A DNA stretch of 64,000 nt from NCBI GenBank assembly GCA_029237695.1, contig CM055265.1, forward strand, positions 106,964,773-107,028,772. Reading direction: 5' to 3'. Made by a program: the position numbers and the translations under genes. The notes under the pieces were generated by a model. That model saw only the letters and a program-made list of their open reading frames with translations, was not told the DNA's origin and did no database searches. The first letter of the stretch is position 1. Every line of letters starts with the position of its first letter. Origin of the DNA: Conchocele bisecta. Taxonomy: Eukaryota; Mollusca; Bivalvia; Lucinida; Thyasiridae. Below, piece by piece: positions 51,101 through 55,619 of the stretch.

Positions 51101-53489
51101 CGTGCTGCCATAGAATTCGGACAAACACACAGTGACTACAACTTTGTGTATTGCGGAGTGTAATTTGTAGATAAATAGAGCATACAGTACAGGTGTTACG
51201 CTGGAATATTTCGCAACATAATGGTGACAACAAAACATTGCTGCTATGGCATTGCTGCTATTGGATGGATTTGGGAACGGGTTTCCAAAACCTGCACAAA
51301 ATCGAGAAAAATGTCAACGCTGGGTACAGAACTGTGGTCGAAAATAGTTTACCATTGACAATGTTACCAGAGACACCTACATATGTTCGATGTACTTTAC
51401 CCTGATTTGATCGGCTAATAACATCATGCTCTGCATGACTTTTCATTCACATATTTAATTGTTAGTAAATTAATTTCGTAGCGAGCGCTAGTATGCATTG
51501 TATGTGAGACATAACGATTTGAGAGTTAAGGGTCATTTTTTTGTTTACATTTGTTGACCCAATGTTGACATGAAACATAACATTTCACTCGTTTTAAACA
51601 GTGTTAACCAAGTATACATAATACGGGTTAGTGGTTTCCGAGCGGCTTGACATCGTGCTTTTAGATATGTGTACAGTACACTTCCTTTACTAATATCTTT
51701 CTAACGGAATTAAGATTTGCCTTTTTTATTGTACAGTTTTATTTAATCTCATAGTTTATTAAGCATTCAATATGTGAACTATAACTAACCTATTGATTGC
51801 CTCGCCCAATCGCAGGCACATGTCTATTAGAATGGAGCGCTGCCCATAAACGTGTATTCAACAACGATACTATAGTCTGTTTCACGAAAGCTGCCCAAAT
51901 TTTACGGCCATATAAACAATTCAAAAACCATTTTGTTTTCGATAATATTAAATTAAAAATTTAAGAATGAGCCTTCTTTTTATTTCGTGAAATTTGGTCA
52001 AATATTGATTTTATTGCGAAAACAAAATTTCCCCATGTTAAATCCCCATAGACATCTTCACGGAGTGAAGATGTCTATGGGGATTTAACATGGGGAATAT
52101 TTTTAGAATTTCAGAAATACTGGATCGATTTTTAAAATTTAACTTTTGTTTTCTTAGTTAGATCATTTCCAAGCTATCTAGCTAGGTTTTGGAGTAAATT
52201 TCCCAAAAAAATAGTTTTTTGACTCCTCCCACAACTCCTCTACCTTTTTCCCCCATGTTAAATTCCCATAGACAAATCAATTTTTCGTAATAAAATCAAT
52301 ATTTGACCAAATTTCACGAAATAAAAAGAAGGCTCATTCTTAAATTTTCCTTTAATTTAATATTATCGAAAAAAATATTGTTTTTGAATTGTTTATATGG
52401 GCGTAAAATTTGGACAGCTTTCGTGAAACAGACTATAGTACGTGATTGGCGGTGTGACACAGAATCAATTATGTCAACAAGGCGGGCCTGTGATTCTAAA
52501 GTATTGAACATGTAAAAATTAATTTAATAGATATTTGTGAAAGCGTCGCAATATGCGATTAATTGAGACGAAATTATCTGCTTTCATTGGTCGAGAAACT
52601 AGGGCAAACAATAAGGTGTGTTATAAAGAACTGAAAACATCGTACAGATACAATGTACGCATATTCTCCAGTCACAGACATACACATATTTATCAGGTAA
52701 CATGCCCTGTATTGACCGAATACGTACTGACTGATAACATAGTGTTGTATCAGGCATTGACCTGATACAAACATCCGGGTTACAACGCAGTGAAAGCTGA
52801 CGTTCCATTGGTCGGATGGCGTCACATGACGTTACCGAATGACGTCAGTGTAATGACGCAACATAAACAAGTTCGCATTCTGTTCATAGATAACGACGTC
52901 ATATGTGGTCATTTTCAAGCATATACAGAATACCAGGCTAGTGTCTTTTGATATCAAGTTTATCAGGCAAGGCTAGGAAACGCGTAGGAATTCCGAGGCT
53001 TGCCTACCGTTTCCGAGCCGAGCATGATAAACTTGCTATCAAAAGACACTAGCATGGTATTCTATTTATCAGGTAACGTTTTATGCTCGAAAATGACCAC
53101 AGATGACGTTGTATTCTATGGACAGAACGCGGACTTGTTTACGCTGCGTCATTACACTGAGGTAATTCGGTAACGTCACGTGACGTCATCCGACCAATGG
53201 AACGTTAGTTTTCACTTCGTTGTAACCCGGATGTTTATATCAGGGCAATGCCTGACACAACAATATGTTATCAGTCAGTACGTATTCGGTCAATGCAGGG
53301 CAGGTTACCTGATAAAAAACGTTTCCTGATCAATAAAATACCATATATAACGCACCTAAGACGTAGTCGTACGTGGAGTTGGTGGCTGTGGCGACGGCGC
53401 TAGGTGGCGGGGCGTCGACCGTCCGTAGGTACGTGAGTCCCATCACGGCAGCGAATATGGACAACACGAACCACCATCCCAGCGTCTTC
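18238..53489 (-). CDS. GMC-family FAD oxidoreductase (choline/glucose dehydrogenase-like), 12 traced exons
   Basis: Exons in transcript order: 53489-53356, 49782-49574, 46314-46125, 34399-34262, 31610-31489, 29683-29516, 24631-24481, 22782-22637, 20571-20523, 20116-19973, 19184-18962, 18415-18238. Every junction is AG/GT and every phase matches, giving 616 residues plus stop, normal length for the family. With a four-residue start (see 59278) numbering is: hydrophobic anchor about 7-25, Gly-x-Gly-x-x-Gly at 50-55 with the ribose-binding Glu at 74, signature 1 region 126-142, signature 2 at 301-315, C-terminal domain 440-610. Family members use FAD to oxidise alcohols or choline. Here the catalytic His is Gln540 and the second catalytic His/Asn is Leu586, so the usual reaction is doubtful. 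The anchor predicts a membrane-tethered enzyme with the FAD domain across the membrane. Exons are visibly GC-richer than the introns. Family assignment is secure; substrate is not known. Confidence 0.95.
18459..18816 (-). mobile_element. P3 MITE, internally deleted, in last intron
   Basis: TTAA at 18459 and 18813. The left half runs as in the other copies up to GATATTAGTGTGGAAAT, then jumps to the right end, so about 150 bases are missing. Confidence 0.8.
18962..19184 (-). CDS. GMC gene exon 12: catalytic-His region with Gln substitution
   Basis: Acceptor TGCAG, donor GTAAGC; phase 1 in, phase 2 out. It encodes [27 protein letters not shown], then [10 protein letters not shown] and AVVDSKLR. 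Aligned without gaps to the family form 'WECYIRH.....YHPVGTC.M', the catalytic His is Gln540 and the following Pro-Val-Gly is Ser-Ser-Ser; the Thr-Cys and flanks are conserved. Confidence 0.95.
19393..19441. repeat. Near-perfect palindrome of about 42 bases
   Basis: GTACAATAATTCCTCAAACCC is followed directly by its complement, with CCCGGG at the centre. It lies in the intron upstream of exon 12 and looks like a bare hairpin. Confidence 0.8.
19605..19925. mobile_element. P15 element, short copy
   Basis: Foldback at 19605-19710 (ATTTCGTAGCGAGCG centre), then P15 text up to TTGGTTGAGAAACTAGGG at about 19920. Lies 47 bases below the exon 11 donor. Confidence 0.65.
19973..20116 (-). CDS. GMC gene exon 11: start of GMC C-terminal domain
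   Basis: Acceptor TACAG, donor GTAGTT; phase 1 in and out. It encodes [14 protein letters not shown] then [20 protein letters not shown], the very conserved opening of the GMC C-terminal domain (usual form 'L.P.SRG...L.S.NP...P.I.PNYL'). Confidence 0.97.
20523..20571 (-). CDS. GMC gene exon 10 (49-base microexon, Thr-rich)
   Basis: Exon 9 ends in phase 0 and exon 11 needs an incoming phase 1, so a short exon is required between them. The only good candidate I found has acceptor AACAG, 16 codons ([16 protein letters not shown]) plus one base, and donor GTTAGA. The composition is low-complexity and replaces the longer variable loop found here in other GMC enzymes. Assignment rests on position and phase, not on homology. 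Confidence 0.6.
20693..21352 (-). mobile_element. P3 MITE carrying nested P2 and a P6 core
   Basis: Left end AGGTACATGCCCACTCAG, right TTAA at 21349. Inside are a hairpin at about 20730-20785 with the P6 core (TTTAGAATCATTTCC) and a whole P2 element at 20867-21214. Confidence 0.78.
20867..21214 (+). mobile_element. P2 foldback MITE nested in P3
   Basis: P3 text stops at ATATAACCATTTA and resumes at AATATTTATTTTACTG; the uninterrupted version can be read at 30060-30095. Confidence 0.85.
21415..21480. repeat. (GAACA)n simple repeat with ATCCTTTATTTGGCAATG
   Basis: A pentanucleotide run joined to a short segment with TATCCTTTATTTGG; this layout is typical of the 3' end of a truncated LINE or SINE in reverse orientation. 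Confidence 0.4.
21940..22154. mobile_element. P4 MITE
   Basis: ACAGTAGAACTTCTCTAAACC at the left and a compact hairpin (22081-22154) with CCGGACACCCTGGGGACC at the right; TA on both sides. Confidence 0.8.
22225..22582 (-). mobile_element. P2 foldback MITE, inverted
   Basis: Reads ATAATTCCAGCACACAAAT to the terminal hairpin ending AGGCCATTCATTCCTATA. Same family as 3815. Lies in the intron 54 bases from exon 9. Confidence 0.86.
22637..22782 (-). CDS. GMC gene exon 9
   Basis: Acceptor TACAG, donor GTAGGA; phase 1 in, phase 0 out. It encodes [14 protein letters not shown], then [13 protein letters not shown], matching the family's 'L..N..E..AF......PDIQ' segment. The exon is squeezed between two foldback elements: P13 begins 34 bases upstream of the acceptor and P2 ends 54 bases beyond the donor side. 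Confidence 0.95.
22816..23018. mobile_element. P13 element, short copy
   Basis: Ends TACGGAGCCCCGC and complement; only about five GGAACGAATT units. Confidence 0.87.
23319..23400. repeat. Short tandem repeat, unit about 33 bases
   Basis: GACGTCTCGTGTGTTCATAT recurs three times, each followed by TAGTTAGTGCCG, almost without change. Confidence 0.85.
23629..23892. mobile_element. Decayed relative of the GGCGGATCCAGG-ended MITE
   Basis: GACTGGATTCACGTACGGGGG at the left, CCGGAGGGCATACCGCCGG inside, and ACCTGGACCCGCGCCTG at the right; two C runs of about 8-13. Confidence 0.45.
24191..24430. mobile_element. P7 MITE, TTAACCCTTT ends
   Basis: Starts TTAACCCTTTTAACACTAT, has a hairpin around GAGCCGGCTCGTGACGAGCC, and ends GGGGTGAAAGGGTTAA. 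Relatives at 35698, 57725 and 61450. Ends 51 bases from exon 8. Confidence 0.78.
24481..24631 (-). CDS. GMC gene exon 8
   Basis: Acceptor TGCAG, donor GTAGGT; phase 0 in, phase 1 out. It encodes [19 protein letters not shown], the family's 'DLPVG.NL.DH' motif, and ends in KFLLMGKG, the 'Y...GKG' turn of the substrate domain. The Asp of the usual Asp-His pair is Glu here, a mild change seen in other family members. Confidence 0.95.
24640..26870. other. Intron 7 part with scattered P14 words
   Basis: Apart from 25088-25412 I see only P14-like fragments (24880-24980, 25910-26180, 26260-26350) and no coding sequence. Confidence 0.4.
25088..25412. mobile_element. Two adjoining foldback elements
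   Basis: Unit A (25088-25295) and unit B (25296-25412) each begin GGAACGC and end GGCGTTCC, and carry ATCTACATAAAC inverted at both ends plus GCTAGCTCTAAAT repeats. They touch at TTCCAGGAAC. Confidence 0.7.
26880..26942. repeat. Hairpin
   Basis: AACAACGTAGAATGCAATAT followed by its near-complement, flanked by A8 and T9 runs. Confidence 0.75.
27378..27592. mobile_element. Foldback element
   Basis: Arms pair CGGATTTTGATGAAATATGG with CCATATTTCATCAAAATCCG, then ACGCGTCTT and CTGCATTT; the loop pairs CGATTTCTG-adjacent GATTCTTCGCAAAAACGAC. No second copy found. Confidence 0.75.
27880..28432. mobile_element. Two related foldbacks (ATTTCATGGTC arms) around another MITE
   Basis: 27886-28058 and 28318-28432 share GCTGTGGACGACCCGATKCA, complementary GTCCACAGCA, and GACCATGAAATA; between them lies the element at 28098. 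Confidence 0.65.
28098..28278. mobile_element. MITE with GCAGGCCCGTAGCCAG ends
   Basis: Starts GCAGGCCCGTAGCCAGACC, ends CTGGCTACGGGCCTGC, with G- and C-runs next to the ends. This end type is common in invertebrate genomes. Confidence 0.78.
28604..28911. mobile_element. P9 foldback MITE
   Basis: Core TTACATTATCACAGCC and complement at 28713-28755; right end GTGAAATCGGCTAC. The left terminal GTAGCC is missing. Confidence 0.75.
29219..29444. mobile_element. P1 foldback MITE
   Basis: ACTTCGTACGACTAAAATG to GTTTAGTGAAACGGACCCC; central palindrome at 29318-29345. Confidence 0.82.
29516..29683 (-). CDS. GMC gene exon 7: GMC signature 2
   Basis: Acceptor TGTAG, donor GTATGT; phase 0 in and out (56 codons). 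It encodes [19 protein letters not shown], then [15 protein letters not shown], which satisfies GMC signature 2 at every fixed position. This contrasts with the degenerate signature 1 in exon 4. A P4 element starts 23 bases upstream of the acceptor. Confidence 0.97.
29707..29933. mobile_element. P4 MITE, full copy
   Basis: TA then CAGTGGAACCTCTCTAAAGC; hairpin to 29778; middle with GACCAAGAAACCCAT; right end GAGAGGTTCCACTG then TA. Confidence 0.82.
29943..30562 (-). mobile_element. P3 MITE with nested hairpin
   Basis: Begins ACATGCCCACTCAGTAGG; TTAA at 30559. The right terminal inverted repeat is broken at 30452 by an insert of about 100 bases. Confidence 0.82.
30453..30553. mobile_element. 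Near-perfect palindrome nested in P3
   Basis: GTGGGGTCAGCGTGTAAGTG and its complement face each other around GGTTGGTTCC. It is flanked by TGTAC on both sides, a probable 5 bp target duplication. Confidence 0.82.
30985..31140. repeat. Foldback
   Basis: TACCATTTTGAAATACC and its near-complement at the outside; AATCCGACAAAGAAACTCGTG and complement at the inside. Confidence 0.72.
31285..31402. repeat. Foldback beside exon 6
   Basis: CTTGTGATATGTTCCG pairs with CGAACATATCACAG; AGTTGACGAAATGT with ACATTTCGTCAAC. Ends about 85 bases from exon 6. Confidence 0.7.
31489..31610 (-). CDS. GMC gene exon 6
   Basis: Acceptor TGTAG, donor GTAATA; phase 1 in, phase 0 out. It encodes [20 protein letters not shown] and [12 protein letters not shown], which matches the highly conserved GMC stretch 'G.R.S...A.L.P...R.NL.V' before the second half of the FAD domain. 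Phases agree exactly with exons 5 and 7. Confidence 0.95.
31679..31880. mobile_element. Truncated copy of the GAAGCGTCCTGG element
   Basis: Left end GAAGCGTCCTGGAGCCAATG, then a run of about a dozen CTAATTAGGA units; the right terminal repeat is lost. Full copy at 34986. Confidence 0.78.
31881..33050. other. Intron 5 sequence, mostly unassigned
   Basis: A P12 arm fragment at 32095-32180 (GTGAAACACGGTGCCGTGAA). Otherwise nothing recognised. Confidence 0.4.
33051..33219. mobile_element. P12 hairpin, solo
   Basis: GTTGACGGGATAAATAGAAT, TAGTAGGTTAATGCCGTGAA, hairpin, then complement; same as the arms of 12784-13491. Confidence 0.8.
33355..34060. repeat. P14 repeat interrupted by a TA-flanked element
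   Basis: P14 reads up to GGTAACGACCTA and resumes TATTGCTTGTCAGAAG at 33972. In the uninterrupted copy at about 2940 the sequence is continuous. Confidence 0.65.
33440..33971. mobile_element. CAGT...ACTG element nested in P14, TA target duplication
   Basis: Starts CAGTAGAAGTTCGATCTCTC, ends TGTGAATCAACTG, with TA at 33438 and 33972. Repeated GTTCGA words at both ends. Pogo/Tc1-like by ends only; no transposase. Confidence 0.65.
34262..34399 (-). CDS. GMC gene exon 5: substrate-domain segment
   Basis: Acceptor ACCAG, donor GTACAT; phase 1 in and out. It encodes [12 protein letters not shown], the family's 'GGPL.V' region, followed by an amphipathic helix ([14 protein letters not shown]). The exon is strikingly GC-rich against its AT-rich introns. 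The preceding intron is the largest, 11,725 bases, and holds two minisatellite-scale arrays and two P5 elements. Confidence 0.94.
   Translation of the reverse strand, partial: TSTRVGAHYPWRARWRIWTHYMTWSGRRAGSSSTGPSTAAAARTI
34986..35388. mobile_element. MITE with GAAGCGTCCTGGTGCCAATG ends and CTAATTAGGA arrays
   Basis: Inverted ends of 24 bases (GAAGCGTCCTGGTGCCAATG + CTAA). The body is about 20 units near 15-16 bases of (T)CCTAATTAGGAGATA and variants, itself palindromic. Confidence 0.85.
35389..36043. other. Intron 4 spacer with a P7 element
   Basis: 35698-35879 is a short P7 (AACCTTTCACCCC ... AAAGGGTTAA). The rest shows nothing recognisable. Confidence 0.5.
36044..36582. mobile_element. 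P4 MITE with nested P2
   Basis: ACAGTAGAACCCCTCTAAACC at the left and a hairpin ending GTGAGGTTCCACTGTA at the right; P4 text is split by a P2 copy at 36082-36410. Confidence 0.78.
36082..36410 (+). mobile_element. P2 foldback MITE with part of one hairpin arm deleted
   Basis: Begins AAGAATGAATGGCCTTTTTG; the first arm jumps from TCGGGGTAT to TTCGGCCTTCG, so the stem is shortened; the remainder is intact to TGTGCTGGAATTATT. Confidence 0.82.
36590..36960. repeat. P14-like fragments and a C13 run
   Basis: GATCTGGATC and GCAGTTTGACCTG words; poly(C) at about 36899-36912. Nothing else. Confidence 0.4.
37380..38960. repeat. Tandem array, basic unit about 150 bases, with an 0.9 kb duplication
   Basis: AACTTCAAATGCCTACAACT or a variant with AGCTCGCGCATTTGAGCAG, then GGAGATAGAGAATTTTGTTG and TTTGAAATCGGTTAGATAAT, recurs about seven times. 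A 160-base block starting GTCCAAGTTTGAAAGACAAT occurs at 37708 and again at 38607. Confidence 0.82.
38961..39240. repeat. Terminal part of the same family with a poly(A) run of about 50
   Basis: GTGACGTCACTTCCGG, GAAGTCGATCCGACCAGCC, then A-run at 39141-39189, then ACCTATTG-type words complementary to 7703-7852. This is the 7.85-12.6 kb unit in opposite orientation. Confidence 0.78.
39241..39810. repeat. P14 fragments
   Basis: 39440-39680 carries GGGCTTATGGGTTTCGCGAC, GACCAGTGTAGTTCC and ACTGCACTGGTCCC. No gene. Confidence 0.45.
39811..40790. repeat. Minisatellite, 19-base unit
   Basis: Unit ACACAGTGTAATACTAATA repeated about 50 times. Outer parts are almost perfect; the middle (about 40185-40500) is scrambled by indels. 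Some units are shortened to the 11-base ACACAGTGTAAT form. Confidence 0.93.
41110..42279 (+). mobile_element. P5 element, copy 1
   Basis: Starts ATGAAAAGTCATGCAGAGC, has TTATTAGCCGATC 25 bases in, and ends in a hairpin with arms TTAGCCGATCTAT / ATAGATCGGCTAA. About 1.17 kb, no coding capacity. The asymmetric repeat plus terminal hairpin recalls Helitron2/Helentron ends, but a MITE is possible. Confidence 0.85.
42375..42588 (+). mobile_element. P6 foldback MITE
   Basis: TTAACCCTTAGCCTGCTGA at the left, complement at the right; near-perfect central stem around TTTAGAATCATTTCC/GGAAATGATTCTAAA. Confidence 0.85.
42926..44170 (+). mobile_element. P5 element, copy 2, nested in P6
   Basis: Nearly identical to 41110-42279 over its whole length, plus an 87-base insert at 43318. 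Confidence 0.87.
43318..43404 (-). mobile_element. Short retroelement tail inserted in P5 copy 2
   Basis: (AAGAT)n, then TTTTATTTAACGTCGGC to TTTTGAACCGAC, flanked by ACAGT on both sides, a 5-base target duplication. Absent from copies 1 and 3. Confidence 0.75.
44190..44290. repeat. Small pogo-like hairpin
   Basis: CCACCTCTCAACAACAGCC at the left, GGTGGCTGTTGTAGTGAGG and GCACTGTA at the right; a similar unpaired end lies at 42688. Confidence 0.5.
44333..44544 (-). mobile_element. P6 foldback MITE, inverted
   Basis: Near-identical to 42375-42588 in the opposite orientation. Confidence 0.85.
44545..45064. other. Intron 4 spacer, nothing recognised
   Basis: AT-rich, no inverted repeat or family match noticed. 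Confidence 0.4.
45065..45282. mobile_element. P1 foldback MITE, core partly deleted
   Basis: GGGGCCCGTTTCACTAAAT to GTTTAGTGAAACGGGCCCC; half of the central palindrome is missing. Confidence 0.84.
45449..46010. mobile_element. P10 long foldback
   Basis: Ends CTGTCTGTTTCACGAAACC and complement; both arms carry GAGCCTTCTTTTTATTTCG; the centre has a stem around CCCCATGTTAAATCCCCAT. Ends 115 bases from exon 4. Confidence 0.82.
46125..46314 (-). CDS. GMC gene exon 4: GMC signature 1 region (degenerate)
   Basis: Acceptor TGCAG, donor GTAAAC; phase 0 in, phase 1 out. It encodes [19 protein letters not shown] and continues through YSRG, DYSQW and YFLKSEDN. Family members normally read Gly-Gly-Ser-Ser-x-x-(Asn/His) here, with the Asn/His lying by the flavin; this protein has Gly-Gly-Asn-Ser-Leu-Thr-Gly. 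The surrounding anchors (WP, LGG, Y.RG, LPYF, SED) are intact, so the alignment is clear. Confidence 0.95.
46460..46550. repeat. Small hairpin with ATCGTCCGTAGC stem
   Basis: TCGTATCGTCCGTAG and CTACGGACGATAC around a short loop; related words at 27.0 and 59.05 kb. Confidence 0.55.
46590..47297. repeat. Minisatellite, 51-base unit, about 13.7 copies
   Basis: Unit ACTGATGTCTGGATCCGCCC + ATGGAAATACCGATCAGTGG + GGGGACAACGT. Units 1-4 alternate between two types (GACCATTGGGGG / GATCAGTGGGGG), giving a 102-base higher-order repeat. One unit has an expanded G run (about 46904-46921). 51 is divisible by three, so several frames stay open, but this is intron 3. Confidence 0.95.
47300..49430. other. 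Intron 3 sequence without recognised repeats
   Basis: About 2.1 kb with no foldback family member. A cluster of TGACGTCA-like words is at 47847-47905. No coding sequence apart from spurious frames. Confidence 0.45.
49432..49502. repeat. Hairpin near exon 3
   Basis: AATATGGTGTCATATT pairs with AATATGACACCATATT around a 38-base loop; 72 bases from exon 3. Confidence 0.7.
49574..49782 (-). CDS. GMC gene exon 3: FAD-binding motif
   Basis: Acceptor CACAG, donor GTAAGC; phase 1 in, phase 0 out. It encodes [17 protein letters not shown] followed by ILLLESGG, the classical ADP-binding beta-alpha-beta unit with its acidic ribose-binding residue. It then runs through the GMC region ending YTTPQ and KNQ. 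No key residue of the nucleotide-binding motif is missing. Confidence 0.96.
50283..51446 (-). mobile_element. P5 element, copy 3, inverted
   Basis: Reverse complement of 41110-42279 with only scattered differences, lying in intron 2. Confidence 0.87.
51449..52615. mobile_element. P15 element carrying nested P10
   Basis: Begins with the ATATTTAATTGTTAGTAAAT / ATTTCGTAGCGAGCG arm, has GAACTATAACTAACC at about 51780 and ends TTGGTCGAGAAACTAGGGC at about 52610. Interrupted at 51868. Confidence 0.7.
51869..52440. mobile_element. P10 long foldback nested in P15
   Basis: CTATAGTCTGTTTCACGAAAG and complement. P15 text reads CAACGATAC before and CGTGATTGGCGGTGTGAC after; the uninterrupted join is visible at 14800-14830. 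Confidence 0.82.
52690..53317. mobile_element. P11 long foldback, about 630 bases
   Basis: Arms of about 280 bases start TATCAGGTAACATGCCCTG and contain GTCAGTACGTATTCGG and several GACGTCA words; the loop (52950-53070) is itself a hairpin with GTTTATCAGGCAAGGC. Lies 39 bases from the exon 2 donor. Confidence 0.82.
53356..53489 (-). CDS. GMC gene exon 2: membrane anchor and start of FAD domain
   Basis: Acceptor TGCAG, donor GTGCGT; enters in phase 2 and leaves in phase 1. It encodes a Lys-Thr start, a 19-residue hydrophobic stretch beginning GWWFVLSIF, a Pro/Ala/Thr-rich linker, and TYDYVL, the beta strand that enters the dinucleotide fold. The basic residues before the hydrophobic stretch favour an uncleaved signal anchor. 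A P1 foldback element (53510-53738) sits 21 bases upstream of the acceptor. Confidence 0.9.
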
Positions 53490-53509
53490 CTGCAGGAGAA
53501 ATTCACAGG

Positions 53510-53738
53510 AGGCCGTTTTACTAAACTTTGTACGACTAATATGTTCGTAAGTGCAGATTTAGAATAGTCTGTAAATTTCAATTGATTGATTTACATTTAT
53601 TGAGCATAGGCTGCATATAAATAAATGTAAATCCAATAATTGTTTACAAGAACACATTGTTAATGTGAAAATTACAGACTATCATAATTTTGCACTGACG
53701 AACATTTTAGTCGTACGAAGTTTAGTGAAACGGCCCCT
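53510..53738. mobile_element. P1 foldback MITE
   Basis: GGCCGTTTTACTAAACTTTG to GTTTAGTGAAACGGCCCC; half of the central palindrome deleted. Confidence 0.83.
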
Positions 53739-54353
53739 TGTGAATAACGCATAGCAGGGATGGTAAAATACTTGTAGTTAACATTCCCATTGAAGCCTAT
53801 TTACATTATAATAACCATGAACACGTCAGAGAAATAAAAATTCCCATGGAAACTAAACATCCGTTCGTGGCGTTCATTTTTTCTTCATGGAAATTTTACT
53901 TGTGTTGCTTTCTGAACATCTTTAGGTATATTGGAAACGTTTTACAGTTGTTTTGGAATCCATAACAATGATTTTCCTAATGGCTACCTCTATATGTCGG
54001 TCTCCTTCCTTCGTAACAATTGTGACAACAAAATATGATCATGCTTATTGAGCATACGACCTGTGTAGCTCCAAAATCCGAACCGAAACAATCCGTCGTG
54101 AACAGCTCATAGTATTGTTTCTAATAAATGCAGGCATATAATCTCATATACATGTATCTCATATTCTTAGCAACCTAAAGGTGCATGTTATTTTATGTAC
54201 TATGCCATTCTAAAATTCCATAGACCCCATTTCGTCATGGTGTGCCAGAATTATCAAGAATAATTCTCAAGCCATTGTTAGTTTACGACAAGCAGCGTAA
54301 TAAGGCTACTGAATTTACGAACGTCTTTCTGCAAACTGACATCTAAAAACACA
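53739..54353. other. Spacer upstream of exon 2, nothing recognised
   Basis: No repeat family or coding sequence noticed. Confidence 0.4.
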
Positions 54354-54909
54354 TACTGTCTGTTCCACGTTTTGCTGCCGACGAACTTGTGGCTATTAAA
54401 CACATTAAATCTAAAAAATATTTAAAAGTAAGTACTTTTTTTATCAATATCAAAAAAGTCACCCTCCCCAAAAAAATTGATTTGATGAAATTCCATCAAA
54501 TATTGATTTTATTGCGAAAAAACGATTTTCCTATGGGAATTTAACATGGGGGCTAAAAATATATTTTTTTTAAATATTTTTTTTATTTGTGGACCGATTT
54601 TCAAAATCTAACTTTTGTTTTCTTAGTTAAATCATTTTAAAAGCTATCTCGCGAGGTTTCGGAGTCAATTTCCAAAATGTTTCGTTTTTCAAAAAAAGAA
54701 AAGTTTTGGAAACTGATTCCCCATGTTAAATTCCCATAGGAAAATCTTTTTTTTCGCAATAATATCAATATTTTATGGAATTTCATCATTTAAATCTTTT
54801 TGGGGAGGGTGACTTTTTTTGTAATTGATGAAAAAGTTAGATTTTTTTAGATTTAATGTGTTTAATAGCCGAAAGTTCGTCGGCAGGAAAACGTGGAACA
54901 GACAGTAGG
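54354..54909. mobile_element. P10b long foldback
   Basis: Ends CTGTCTGTTCCACGTTTTGC and complement, with CGACGAACTTGTGGCTATTA in both arms. Shares the centre (AACTTTTGTTTTCTTAGTTA, CATGTTAAATTCCCATAG) with P10 but not the arms' outer parts. Confidence 0.78.
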
Positions 54910-54934
54910 TACATGTATATACAATGTATGCTGG

Positions 54935-55065
54935 CTCGCTAGGTGGTATATTCCATATCCTCCTATCAACGTTTCCAGGGAACCAAAAGACACAATGTCC
55001 GTGATAGAAAAGTGAAAAGTGAAAGTGAATGGGTTTAACAGCTACAACAGCTAAGGTCATATAGA
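54935..55065 (-). mobile_element. SINE-like fragment, reverse
   Basis: Reverse complement contains CATTCACTTTCACTTTT and CTATCACGGACATTGTGTC, shared with 55620-55815. Confidence 0.5.
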
Positions 55066-55079
55066 GACGGGAACACAGC

Positions 55080-55604
55080 TTAAAGGTACATACCTACTCA
55101 GTAGGCACACGCTGTTCTTTATATCAGAGACATCATCTGAGACATTTTCTGGCAAAATAAACATTCATTCATCATTACCCCACCTATTGATTGGCATTAT
55201 TATACATTTTATATCAGACGTAAATGTTAACACTGCTATCAGGGGCGATAACCGTGTTTCTTTAAAATGTTAACGGACATTAATATGTATTCTCTGTATT
55301 TATTTTTTGATGTCCAATGATCATACTTTATAATCTGTCGAAACTATTATTTTTTCAGGTGACTCATTTATTTAGTATACATAATTAAAAAACATCATGC
55401 CTCATTTGCATATGAAAATATCCTGATACCACCGCGCGTAACTATCAGTAAATTAAGTATTAATACATGATTATATCTGTACACTGTATAGCGGGCACTA
55501 GTAATTTGTAGAATTTGTGGAATTAGTCACAATTATACACTTATTTAATTCCCATAAACCTATAAAGAACAGTTTGTGCCTACTGAGTGGGCATGTACCT
55601 TTAA
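55080..55604. mobile_element. P3 MITE with TTAA flanks
   Basis: TTAA at 55080 and 55601; ends AGGTACATACCTACTCAG and complement; no nested insert. Confidence 0.87.
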
Positions 55605-55619
55605 ATTCTCATCCGGGAG

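Noticed and set aside
41110..51446. Identical 62-codon frames in each P5 copy
   Set aside because: Identity reflects recent copying of the whole element; frames are short, occur on both strands and resemble no transposase or Rep protein.
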